Assembly (NCBI GenBank): GCA_038496675.1
Contig: CM076648.1
Location: forward strand, 12,609,152 to 12,673,151
Direction of reading: 5' to 3'
DNA length: 64,000 nucleotides
Source of the DNA: Rachycentron canadum
Taxonomy: Eukaryota; Chordata; Actinopteri; Carangiformes; Rachycentridae
Under the pieces are notes generated by a model, which was not told the origin of the DNA, did no database searches, and worked only from the letters and a program-made list of their open reading frames with translations. A program made the position numbers and the translations under genes. Shown piece by piece: positions 24,701 through 36,800 of the stretch (the first letter of the stretch is position 1; every line of letters starts with the position of its first letter).

Positions 24701-26329
24701 GCAGCTATATCCAGGATAGATGTGTGTCTGGCTCGCTGCTGTTGCTGCACACTCAAAGCTCCAGCCCGTCACTCCTGAATTATAACCGCAGAGGCTCAAA
24801 ATTGCCCCTCAGAACTTCCAGGAGAAGTTTAAGGCTGCAGTTTGGTTAAGTTTAATATCCATGCAAATTCTTAAATCTGTCTTAACATTTTTCTTCCTTT
24901 GTCTTAACTCAAGCCTGTTAACCCAGTGGTTCAGGTCATTTCCAATAGTGACTGTCACTTTATAAATATTAAAAAACTAATACAAAAAAGAAAACATTAA
25001 TCCAGCATGATATGATTCAGTTCAGCATTATATTCATGCATTGGAAACATACAGTTTCATGCGATTAGTGGCTACCAGATAAAGAAATGTAGAAAGAATA
25101 GCTATATTAAGTAAGTAAGTATAAAGACAAGCTTTCTTTAGCTGAGCAATGCACCACACCATCAGGAGAAAAGATCTGTCATCTGTCCATCATTTAGACT
25201 TGTAGTATTTGTATAATTTCTACACCCTCCCTGTAAATTTGTTGTCTCCTTGCTGTTTTTCTCCTTGCTGTGAGGATTTATCAACTGGAGGCAACAGATT
25301 AGGCCATGTGTTGAATTTCATTCCCACTCTGCAAACATATCTGGATAATTGAAAGAAAACATTGGTGTGTTTTTTCAACCTCCATATTCATCTGTTGGTG
25401 AATGAAGACCAGTGCACCAGTCACCAAGCATCCTCTCCTCTCCTCTCCTCTTCCCCCCTCTTAACTCACTCACTACCAATCACGTCTGCTCTGTTCTCAA
25501 GATGCCTGTGACGCACAGAAACAGGTCAAGGGTTTCTCACCCTCACCTGTCTGTCCTTTCTCTCATCAATCAACTCTCGTCTGAATGAAATGTTTTACTG
25601 GAAGAACACTGACTGGCTAAGCACTGATAAACAAGGGTTTCAGAAAACAAAGCATCATATTCATCATATGTTTGTGACATGCCTGCATTTAATATCACTT
25701 ATTGCAAATGGACACACAGCAGTGACATCAGTGGCATTGTTCATATACTAAGCAATGAGTGTGCAAAATGCACACAAATCTTTCTTGTCCAGGCCAAGGT
25801 TTTTGTTTTGATTTCTGCCAAAGACTTGCTCTCTCAATTTATTTCTTCTTTATTACTCTGATTTTTGAAAAGATAAAATAAAATAAATAAATATAGGGGA
25901 AAAAATACTTCATACTCAGATTGGCTACAGAGGCATATCCAATGCTATCTATTTATGACGATAATGACGATGGTGATAATGGTTATGCCATGTACTGAGA
26001 TTTGACTCGAACATTTCTCCTCAATACCTACCTTGAAGTTTAGTCTAAACTATGGAATATGCACTTGGACCGATTTATACTTCCCTCTACACAGAGGCAG
26101 GGAAGTGCCACTGCACTTTGACTTCAGAGCGACAAGCGAGCATGTGTATTCGCCTAACAACCAGAAAGTCATTGTTTGTTCACCAAAATTATGACATTAA
26201 ACATTAGCACTTCCTCATTTAATGAGACTGTGTGGATGTTGCATGGCAGCATTGTCACACTTGTGCTTGACCTACTGTCTCGTTGCTATGGCTGCAGCAC
26301 ACCAGAGCTGATAAGTTCAATATAAATAT
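18727..26329. other. Non-coding stretch
   Basis: No gene was recognised. Unique-looking, possibly conserved parts lie near 19500-19760 and 23540-23780. 20820-20860 is an A-rich low-complexity run, and 25435-25455 is a short (TCTCC)n-type tract. Confidence 0.55.
22035..22130. repeat. Possible dispersed repeat end ('gggtaacactttacaa')
   Basis: gggtaacactttacaaggtt, followed by cataaacagtatgttaacat, resembles the start of a widespread teleost repeat that begins GTAACACTTTACAATAAGG. The remainder is too diverged to follow. Confidence 0.4.
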
Positions 26330-26650
26330 ATAAATCAGCAGAGGTACCGGAGACCTCCATGAAAGGAAGGAGAGGAGCACAGGGTGGCTGAGTTGCCACA
26401 CCCCCGGCAGCAGCAGTAGCCAACCTGCTGTTGTCCCACTGTTTCCATGGTAACGGCTGCGAGGTGCTGCTGAGCTGCGAAGTGGATGATGATATACAAG
26501 ATGGGGGGAGGGGTTAGGAAGGAGAGGCAGGTGGTGGGTGGAGAGAAAAAGGGAAAACTGTAAGAAGCTGATGTTGGAAGAAAAGGGGGATCTGGAGGAG
26601 AACGCTACTGTTTGCTGGAACAGCAGGGAGACAAGGAGGGAGGTACATGC
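26330..26650. promoter_or_regulatory. GC-rich block with RFX X-box, possible promoter or enhancer
   Basis: A locally GC-rich, purine-rich segment holds the palindromic X-box gtttccatggtaac at 26441-26454, next to ggctgcgaggtgctgctgag. A potential donor, gagggag|gtacat, lies near 26641. It might be an alternative untranslated first exon for the downstream ENTREP gene, but no start codon or conserved coding sequence was found. Confidence 0.3.
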
Positions 26651-26929
26651 CTGTTAGCTTTGTCAGCATGAGCTTCATGCAGACAGGCTGCAGTGCAGAG
26701 ACTCTGTGGAGCTACGACCACAGCAGCATCAAACACCTTATGCAGACTGCTTCACATCCCCCATTGTGGCTCATACTTGCACACACACACTTAGACACAT
26801 TTTGTGCCACTCTTTCGTGGCCAGCAAAGGTTGCTTGAAGGTTACAGCTGAAATTGTCGCACACGCATTAGGAGTTTGGCTCCCCTGATGCTTCAGCTCA
26901 CCTTGATTTGTCTTTCATTTGGGAACATG

Positions 26930-26961
<32 letters not shown>
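26930..26961. repeat. (AC)n microsatellite
   Basis: About 16 AC units, followed by a T16-type run at about 26987-27002. Confidence 0.95.
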
Positions 26962-26965
<4 letters not shown>

Positions 26966-27520
26966 TGTTCCTAGTAAAATACTGAGATTTTTTTTTTTTT
27001 TTCCCCCCTTCCCTAATTCCTACCTTGTCCACGTTTAGTGCTTCTGTCTTTGGCATCAAGATTAGAACAGCATCAACTTTTACATTTGTGTTTTGCAAAG
27101 TGGAGAGAAATGCAAATTAATTAAACCAATTAAGACTCATTAAAACACAACAGTTCTCACTACTCAAAAGCCAAACTTAGACATGTTGATTGACGTTCTT
27201 AATCAGTAGCATACTGAAAATGTGGCTTGCTGCTTTTCAGTTTCTTTTAGAGGCTCTTATATTTTGAAGACATTTGCAGCTTGAGTAATTACAACCTTTT
27301 TTTTTGCTTATCGGTCAGTCTAGACTGGGAGAACAATACAATAAAAACAGTCTACAGTTAAATGTTAATTGAACAATTTTAACACAGTGACAATGACAGA
27401 TTTCTTAAGATTAGCTGGTGTAATGTTGCTCACCATCTTATCTTACATATTGTGATATTTACAGTTCATTTACATTAAGTGAAGCTGAGGCTGATCATTA
27501 GAATGACAGTAGTTTTGCAG

Positions 27521-27726
27521 ACCCATCTGTCTATTATCTATAGTGCTTCTACGTGCAGGGTTGCAGGGCGGTTGGAGCTAACCTCAGTTGACACTGGGAA
27601 AGGGTGGTGTACAAACTGTACAGGTCGCCAGTCTATCGTAGTGTAGACATGTAGAGATGCACAAACATTCACCCTAACACTCACGCCTACGGACAATTTA
27701 GAGCCAATTAACATGCATGTCTTTGT
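27521..27726. repeat. Dispersed teleost repeat, 'CGCCAGTCTATCG' type
   Basis: The order catctgtctattatctatag, gggttgcagggcggttggag, tgtacaggtcgccagtctat, cattcaccctaacactcacg and ctacggacaatttagagcc with acatgcatgtctttg is diagnostic for a ubiquitous fish repeat. It is directly followed by another repeat at 27795. Confidence 0.85.
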
Positions 27727-27794
27727 TTTGCAGCTATTTGGTCATACACCAAAGAATTGAGAAAATAAAAATTCTGACTGGTATGGCACTAAAT

Positions 27795-28045
27795 GAAAAG
27801 TTAAACGACCATCAAAGATATTAGGATCTATCCAGAGTGTGACAAGAACATCTGTACCAAATTTCATTGTGATTTGTTCAATAGTTGGGTTTCACTCAAA
27901 ACCACAAATGTCAACCTCATGGTTACACAAGGGGAAAGTCTTCATCCTCTGGGGGCCATGAATGTCTGCACAAAATTTCATGTCAGTCCATCTGATTGTT
28001 GTTTCAGTCTGGATCAAAGTAGTGACCCAACAGACCGAATGAAAA
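27795..28045. repeat. Dispersed repeat, 'caaatgtcaacct...ggtccatctg' type, copy 1
   Basis: It includes taccaaatttcattgtgatt, ccacaaatgtcaacctcatg, ctctgggggccatgaatgtc, aatttcatgtcagtccatct and agtctggatcaaagtagtga. A second, more diverged copy lies at 53060 in the same orientation with the same block order. Confidence 0.75.
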
Positions 28046-28499
28046 ACTGATGTTTGAGGGTAATTATCAGAATCAGCTGATTCTGATAAAACACTGTTCA
28101 TCAAACTTTAATGTGTTGCTTTATTTCGGAACGAAAGAAGATGACCATTAAAGGCCAGCATGGTAAGTTTGCCTGGCTGCATTCAGTCTTATTCTCCAGA
28201 TTTACACAAGCCTACACTTATGACACACAAACACACTTTCACACATGTTCTGCTGTGTGTCAAATTACTCTGCTAAGAGCAGAAAGAACGCTGAGAGGGG
28301 ACGGTCGACTCTGTAGAAAGATTTACTTCTCTTAACCAAAATAAAGCACAAGTGAAAAAAAAGAAAATAAGTTGTTTCTCTTGAAAGAGAACAACAGAAG
28401 AGGAGATGGGTGGATTTGCACAATTTGTGCATTGTGTTTTCACAGAGCGCTTTCTATCTATCTATTTTCACTCCAGTATTGTATATAGGGTTTTATGAC

Positions 28500-28502
<3 letters not shown>

Positions 28503-28566
<64 letters not shown>

Positions 28567-28584
28567 ATGCATGCATGCATGCAT
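28503..28584. repeat. (CT)n followed by (GCAT)n
   Basis: About 29 CT units to 28562, then about five GCAT units (28564-28584). The GCAT part is self-complementary. It lies about 200 bp left of the large palindrome. Confidence 0.95.
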
Positions 28585-28697
28585 GAGTGTATGTGTGGAC
28601 TTTATGTGATAAGATTGTGGGGGATTCTTGGGTGGGGTCCCTGCTTGTCACAGCTGATGGGAAATCATTATGGATCCTGGCAAATGGCCAGTTCACA

Positions 28698-28711
28698 GTT
28701 ACCATGGCAAC
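28698..28711. promoter_or_regulatory. RFX X-box-like palindrome
   Basis: gttaccatggcaac fits the GTTRCCATGGYAAC consensus bound by RFX factors. It lies 80 bp left of the large palindrome. Confidence 0.4.
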
Positions 28712-29084
28712 CACACTAGCTGCATCCATCTTGGTTGTGATGATGTTTGAGAAACGGCCTGCTTTCTAAACCCTCACTCTCAGTAATGGCTTCTTTGATT
28801 GGTGCCATGCATAAATGAATACGAATAGGTCAAGACTGATTTAGGTATTCGTAGCAGTATCAGCATTCGCATATGTTTTTATTTGTAATATGGAGCCTCC
28901 ACTGCTGCCTTGTTATTATAGGAGGTCCTCACCATGGATGCCTGGATTAAGAGATTGCTTAATCAGAAACAAATAAAACAAATTGTTTTAATTGTCAGTA
29001 GAGGTGGAAATTCACCTTTAAACTCACAAATTCACAGATTTTTCCATTTTGCACACAGCATGCCTGTTTTCTTCCTTTGCTGTT

Positions 29085-29213
29085 TTTAGCTGTTAAAGTA
29101 TTTTGTTGTAGTTTCTAAGGATAGTTGTCAATAGGGTGTCGTGTGCAGTACACTGTGTAACTCCCCTGGAGAAAAGCTTGTGATATTGGGCTTTATGAAT
29201 AAAACTGACTTGA
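29085..29213 (+). repeat. Dispersed teleost repeat tail
   Basis: The segment from about gtgtgcagtacactgtgtaa through gatattgggctttatgaata resembles the '...gggctttataaataaaattgact...' 3' tail common in fish retroelement-derived repeats. Family name not assigned. A mirror copy lies at 38390-38518. Confidence 0.6.
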
Positions 29214-29216
29214 CAC

Positions 29217-29279
29217 AATCAAGTGGGATTATATTTTATCCTGAGACCTACTTGGGATAAGATATAATTCCACTTGATT
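29217..29279. repeat. Near-perfect hairpin, MITE-like (mirrored at 38324-38386)
   Basis: The arm aatcaagtgggattatat at 29217 is matched by its near-complement ending in ccacttgatt at 29279. The arms are about 25 bp with two mismatches and a loop of about 13 bp. It directly follows a dispersed repeat tail (cttgtgatattgggcttta...aataaaactgactt). The copy at 38324-38386 exists only because of the large palindrome. Confidence 0.8.
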
Positions 29280-32200
29280 TTTATCTGCATATACACCAAG
29301 TGAGTAGAAAAAACAAGCACATGCATGATGTAATTCAATGTAACACTGCAGCTACACAATAAGTGTTTGTTGTGCTGTTTTGATTGCAGTTTTATGTTGT
29401 GTGCTTTCACTGAAAGGCATTTCTAATATTTTGTTTATGTGTTGAATCAATGCTTCTTCCTTGCCCAACAGTTGAAGTTCTAATTTTGTGAGTGTAGTGT
29501 TGTGTGTGTGGCTCTATCGTTGGTTCCCACTGACAAAACAAGATCAAAAGAAACACTCAAAACTTTAGTGAGCAGCCATTTTTATAATATTTTATCTTAC
29601 ATTTTCAAAGCTCAATTTCCTGTAATAGTGCAGTATTACATTCTTCACCATAGTGTATAGTTCAACCCAAGAATTTACAGATACATTTGATCAAACAAAA
29701 CAGAAACACAAGTCTGTCCTTTTGTCTTTCAGCAAATATAACATATGATAAAAACAGTTTAACTCACTGTTTCATCTCACTCTTTAATAGAAGAATGTAG
29801 TGAATAATAAACAAGCTTGTATTTTAGCCTTTGGTGGTATACACTACATCACACACTACAAGTACTTGATAACAGCAAAAGAGACAAAATGATAGAAGCA
29901 CAAAGTTTTACTAGTTAACTTTATCAGTTTTAGCGAGCAATTTGGACAAGAGTGGAGTAATGATGGATTATACTGCTGATACAGGGTGTAAAACTGCCCA
30001 TAGGAGAACAATTTGTCTCTTACCTACTACATCATTTCCTACTTTCTTTGTATGAAATTTGAATTATAACTAGCAGGTAATACTTTACTACTCCATTTTT
30101 TTTTATATAACTAGTACCAAATACTGTGGGACTTATGAAAATTTAATGGGTAAAAACCAGCACAAGTCGTAAAAACAAACTTTGCCAAAATCCAAACCTG
30201 AAATTCTGCTATCTTTTCTTTAATCAGTGCACCATGTGACCTACAAGGCAGAAATTACAGAAACCCAGATGTCTTTTCCCCAGAAGCTCCTCCTGGGGGT
30301 TTCCAGACAGTTCCTGGGACAGATGGGAGATGCAAACTCTCCACTGTGTCCTGAATCAGCCTCGAGGTCTCCTCAGTCAGTAGTCAACAAACATATTCAA
30401 GGACCACTGTCCACGAAGCAGCTTTAACAAGTGTCTCAGCCACTTTAACTGACTCGCCTCCAAGTGAAGTGGGTTGATATCAAGGTCCTTCTGAATCACA
30501 GAGCTCATAAACTATAAGTGCAAGCATAGGCATTTTTCACTTTATTTGTGTAATTTTTTAAATGTAATTTTGTGTGAAATATTTAAATCTCTAGGAAAAA
30601 TCAACACAGGAAATAATAATAGTAGTCTAATATGTTGATAGAGGAATTTAATATATGGCCTATAGTATATAGGCTAAGATTATACAGACAATGTTTTATT
30701 ATCAGACAGAAAATGCAGTGTTTCCAGTGTAAGCAATCATGGAAGATGTGCTCTTGAACAATTAAAAGATGTCTGGAAGTCTCTGACATTTAAGAGTATG
30801 TTTGATAAATAGTTCATATTCTTAAATTTGTGTGTGGGAATATGAATGAAATGATTTTTACTTTAATCCTTCATGCAAATCTAAAATCTTGCCTTTTGCA
30901 GTTTGATAAATACAAATCTGGCTCTCTTCTCATCACCACATCCCAACAGCATCAATCACATGACCTTTTTATAGTAACTTGTTCATTATACCCCAAGATA
31001 CTTGAACTTTTTCCAAAGAGAGAACCCTGAGGTGCTGGTTTTTATCCTTGTCACGACACACTTAACTAACCACTGCAGTGCACTACTCATCAGAGATAAT
31101 GGTCAGAGGGACATTGTAAATATTTGAATATCTCTGTCCCTTTCAAAATTTCCAGAGCCACTAAACTAAACTTTAAACCAAAGTTTAAAGGGCTTATTCT
31201 TATTTCAATAATGAAACCCAAAATGAAACTAACAAGAGAGCTGGAGAGCATTTTTTGGATGATCATTAAATGCATCATTTTTTTAAACAAGGTTCTGTAA
31301 CAAATATCAAAACACTTTTCCATGTTTGTTTGTTTCTGTTACCATAGTAATACACAGGTTTTGTTGTACTATGTTGGAAGTTTGGGTGAAATTTGCTTCG
31401 GCAGCTGCTCAGAATTAATCTCTTACTGAGCTTCTCCCATCCAGGGATCTAGCAGGGCTCATGTGTCCTTTGTTTGCCATAAAGTGGTTTGAGTTCAACC
31501 CTTTCATACAGTCTTTGCAGGAAGTCGATGTGTAAAAAGAGATTTTTAAGATATATTCTTAAATGTTTGAGTTGTGTCTGGTCTCAGATGACATGTTAGT
31601 AGGTGTTGGTTGTCTGTCTGTCTGAACATCAGAGCAATATATTCTTTCATGGCTGTGACACTGGCTCCTCTGATCCTGTCCTGTGAAAAGCCAATGCCTC
31701 GCTTTTATCTCCCATCTCAATTTACACTTGTCAGTACTTTTGTGTGTTGTGTATTTAGCTATGAGAGGGACAGAGGAAATCCACACATTTTCATGTTAAA
31801 GTTGCAGTTTTAAAAATGTACTCATTTTTTACACTCACTTTCTCATATCATGTCATTTTAAGGGTGTTTCCCACCAACTGTTTGTCACTTCAACTCCTTA
31901 ATGATCTGAACATCTTTCTATTAACTGCAAAGTAATTGTATCAAAGATAAGATACCTTTAAATGTTATGCCGTGCCAACATTAAGACTGATTCTCTCAAC
32001 TGAACAAAAATCTCAATCTCCTTCTGCTTGGAAACATTTACAGTTAGTTCAAGGTTACCTGAAAATATTTTGGATCCATTTTTTTCCCCCAACTTTTGTC
32101 TCCCCCAGAATTGTTTATAGCTTTTCCATTTTCCCATGTTTTGTGAGTTAGTATGTTAAAGTTTCCAACTCATCGTTTTCATTAATTTGTTTATCTTTTC

Positions 32201-33780
32201 AGTTTTCAGCATCATTTAACTGTATACTGTAACACACAACTGCAATAACCGACTAAAAGCTGCTGTGTTGTATGTGCTCATACATACTCATAAATGTGCA
32301 AGTACCGTATAATTAGGATCATACATCTCTAAAAAAAATCCATGTGCACCAAATTTTTAATTTCTGTTTCATTTGTTGCTGTTCTACCTTTGCTGCTAGT
32401 GTTTGTCTTTGCTTTTGCTGAGATTTTGAATCGGTCAGTGCTCTTATTCAACACTTTAGAAAGAGACCAGGATATATCAAACCTATTGAAATATGCCTCA
32501 GCATTTTTTCAGCATGTCAGTGGGTGTGTGCTACCCAGGCTTCGGTGACTAATGCTGCTAAGTATTGCATGTTAATCCTGTTCTGTGAGCAGCCAAGGAG
32601 AAAAGCCTCCAGTGACTGACACCCAGCAAAGCTATCGCATGGCTCTTGCTCTCACATCATTTCCCCCTCTCACACCACAGACACACAGATACACACATAG
32701 GCAGGACAGTGGAGGAACAGGAAGGATGAGAGTAGGAGAGAGATTCTCAGGGATGTGCTGGAAGGAATGAGCAGGGAAGTGCTGCAGGGATGGTGATCAT
32801 TTAGCCATCTGTGTGTGTGTGTGTGTGTGTGTGTTGATTTCACCCTTGATATTTACAACAATATGACACTGTTGACACAAAGCTGCACTTGAATGTTGAA
32901 AATGTTTATCCGCTTGCATAATGTTACAAAAGAGCACTGGGTTAAACCTGGTTCATGCGTCCACATCAGTGTCAAGAATCATAATATAAAAAATCGACTA
33001 ATAAAAGATTGAGATGTGAGATAAAACCTAACGGGGCAAGAGATGATCATTCTGGGCTTTACCTGAAATATCTGATCACAAACTATTTAGATTTTCCAAC
33101 TTGTATTCCATTATGTAGATGCATCAAGTGCTGTGGTGTGTATGGCGAAAACTCTGAAAAAGTGTATTTGTATGTTGTTCCCTGACTCTGATTATGCCTG
33201 CAGTGCAGTTTGTATTCTTTCAGCTTTATCACACCACCTTGTCAGCCATCCAGTAATATCTGCTCATGGAGCTCCTAAAAGGAATAACCTGATTTCAGCT
33301 TTTTCCATCTTTCTGAAGTTGCACAGTTGAATTAGGATATATGCTCTCAATAAAGCCATGACTGCTCATTATGCAGTGCTCTTGCTCTCAAATGCACCAA
33401 GGAATGGAATCAAGCACAGAAAGAGAAAGAGAGTGAGGCTTGTAATAGTGACACAACCTCCCTGGACTCATGTGGCGGTGTGTGACCGATAAGTGGTGTG
33501 AATAGTACCTGCAATAACACAGGAGTAACGCAAGCCTCTGTCTCCTGCTGTCGTGCGCAGTTTTTTAGCAGCAACTTACAGCAAATAGATGTCAGTCAGA
33601 TGTCCACCCTCTTTGGTTGCATGTCTCTGTTGCAGCACCCATAGAAAAGCAGTGCATACCTGTTGTAAAGAAGCTTTTCATTTGTTTTGTATTTAAATTT
33701 CCTAAATTGCGTATATTAGAAAAAGGAAAACAATAGCAACCATACTACTGTTTCACAAGTTACAAAACAAAAATGAAAAA

Positions 33781-33782
33781 TA

Positions 33783-33820
<38 letters not shown>

Positions 33821-33822
33821 TA
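33781..33822. repeat. (AT)n core at the palindrome centre
   Basis: A run of alternating A and T flanked by taattta and taaatta forms a self-complementary 42-bp core, with the symmetry axis between 33801 and 33802. Such a tract can fold on itself during sequencing or overlap its own reverse complement during assembly. Confidence 0.95.
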
Positions 33823-36800
33823 TTTTTCATTTTTGTTTTGTAACTTGTGAAACAGTAGTATGGTTGCTATTGTTTTCCTTTTTCTAATATACGCAATTTA
33901 GGAAATTTAAATACAAAACAAATGAAAAGCTTCTTTACAACAGGTATGCACTGCTTTTCTATGGGTGCTGCAACAGAGACATGCAACCAAAGAGGGTGGA
34001 CATCTGACTGACATCTATTTGCTGTAAGTTGCTGCTAAAAAACTGCGCACGACAGCAGGAGACAGAGGCTTGCGTTACTCCTGTGTTATTGCAGGTACTA
34101 TTCACACCACTTATCGGTCACACACCGCCACATGAGTCCAGGGAGGTTGTGTCACTATTACAAGCCTCACTCTCTTTCTCTTTCTGTGCTTGATTCCATT
34201 CCTTGGTGCATTTGAGAGCAAGAGCACTGCATAATGAGCAGTCATGGCTTTATTGAGAGCATATATCCTAATTCAACTGTGCAACTTCAGAAAGATGGAA
34301 AAAGCTGAAATCAGGTTATTCCTTTTAGGAGCTCCATGAGCAGATATTACTGGATGGCTGACAAGGTGGTGTGATAAAGCTGAAAGAATACAAACTGCAC
34401 TGCAGGCATAATCAGAGTCAGGGAACAACATACAAATACACTTTTTCAGAGTTTTCGCCATACACACCACAGCACTTGATGCATCTACATAATGGAATAC
34501 AAGTTGGAAAATCTAAATAGTTTGTGATCAGATATTTCAGGTAAAGCCCAGAATGATCATCTCTTGCCCCGTTAGGTTTTATCTCACATCTCAATCTTTT
34601 ATTAGTCGATTTTTTATATTATGATTCTTGACACTGATGTGGACGCATGAACCAGGTTTAACCCAGTGCTCTTTTGTAACATTATGCAAGCGGATAAACA
34701 TTTTCAACATTCAAGTGCAGCTTTGTGTCAACAGTGTCATATTGTTGTAAATATCAAGGGTGAAATCAACACACACACACACACACACACACAGATGGCT
34801 AAATGATCACCATCCCTGCAGCACTTCCCTGCTCATTCCTTCCAGCACATCCCTGAGAATCTCTCTCCTACTCTCATCCTTCCTGTTCCTCCACTGTCCT
34901 GCCTATGTGTGTATCTGTGTGTCTGTGGTGTGAGAGGGGGAAATGATGTGAGAGCAAGAGCCATGCGATAGCTTTGCTGGGTGTCAGTCACTGGAGGCTT
35001 TTCTCCTTGGCTGCTCACAGAACAGGATTAACATGCAATACTTAGCAGCATTAGTCACCGAAGCCTGGGTAGCACACACCCACTGACATGCTGAAAAAAT
35101 GCTGAGGCATATTTCAATAGGTTTGATATATCCTGGTCTCTTTCTAAAGTGTTGAATAAGAGCACTGACCGATTCAAAATCTCAGCAAAAGCAAAGACAA
35201 ACACTAGCAGCAAAGGTAGAACAGCAACAAATGAAACAGAAATTAAAAATTTGGTGCACATGGATTTTTTTTAGAGATGTATGATCCTAATTATACGGTA
35301 CTTGCACATTTATGAGTATGTATGAGCACATACAACACAGCAGCTTTTAGTCGGTTATTGCAGTTGTGTGTTACAGTATACAGTTAAATGATGCTGAAAA
35401 CTGAAAAGATAAACAAATTAATGAAAACGATGAGTTGGAAACTTTAACATACTAACTCACAAAACATGGGAAAATGGAAAAGCTATAAACAATTCTGGGG
35501 GAGACAAAAGTTGGGGGAAAAAAATGGATCCAAAATATTTTCAGGTAACCTTGAACTAACTGTAAATGTTTCCAAGCAGAAGGAGATTGAGATTTTTGTT
35601 CAGTTGAGAGAATCAGTCTTAATGTTGGCACGGCATAACATTTAAAGGTATCTTATCTTTGATACAATTACTTTGCAGTTAATAGAAAGATGTTCAGATC
35701 ATTAAGGAGTTGAAGTGACAAACAGTTGGTGGGAAACACCCTTAAAATGACATGATATGAGAAAGTGAGTGTAAAAAATGAGTACATTTTTAAAACTGCA
35801 ACTTTAACATGAAAATGTGTGGATTTCCTCTGTCCCTCTCATAGCTAAATACACAACACACAAAAGTACTGACAAGTGTAAATTGAGATGGGAGATAAAA
35901 GCGAGGCATTGGCTTTTCACAGGACAGGATCAGAGGAGCCAGTGTCACAGCCATGAAAGAATATATTGCTCTGATGTTCAGACAGACAGACAACCAACAC
36001 CTACTAACATGTCATCTGAGACCAGACACAACTCAAACATTTAAGAATATATCTTAAAAATCTCTTTTTACACATCGACTTCCTGCAAAGACTGTATGAA
36101 AGGGTTGAACTCAAACCACTTTATGGCAAACAAAGGACACATGAGCCCTGCTAGATCCCTGGATGGGAGAAGCTCAGTAAGAGATTAATTCTGAGCAGCT
36201 GCCGAAGCAAATTTCACCCAAACTTCCAACATAGTACAACAAAACCTGTGTATTACTATGGTAACAGAAACAAACAAACATGGAAAAGTGTTTTGATATT
36301 TGTTACAGAACCTTGTTTAAAAAAATGATGCATTTAATGATCATCCAAAAAATGCTCTCCAGCTCTCTTGTTAGTTTCATTTTGGGTTTCATTATTGAAA
36401 TAAGAATAAGCCCTTTAAACTTTGGTTTAAAGTTTAGTTTAGTGGCTCTGGAAATTTTGAAAGGGACAGAGATATTCAAATATTTACAATGTCCCTCTGA
36501 CCATTATCTCTGATGAGTAGTGCACTGCAGTGGTTAGTTAAGTGTGTCGTGACAAGGATAAAAACCAGCACCTCAGGGTTCTCTCTTTGGAAAAAGTTCA
36601 AGTATCTTGGGGTATAATGAACAAGTTACTATAAAAAGGTCATGTGATTGATGCTGTTGGGATGTGGTGATGAGAAGAGAGCCAGATTTGTATTTATCAA
36701 ACTGCAAAAGGCAAGATTTTAGATTTGCATGAAGGATTAAAGTAAAAATCATTTCATTCATATTCCCACACACAAATTTAAGAATATGAACTATTTATCA

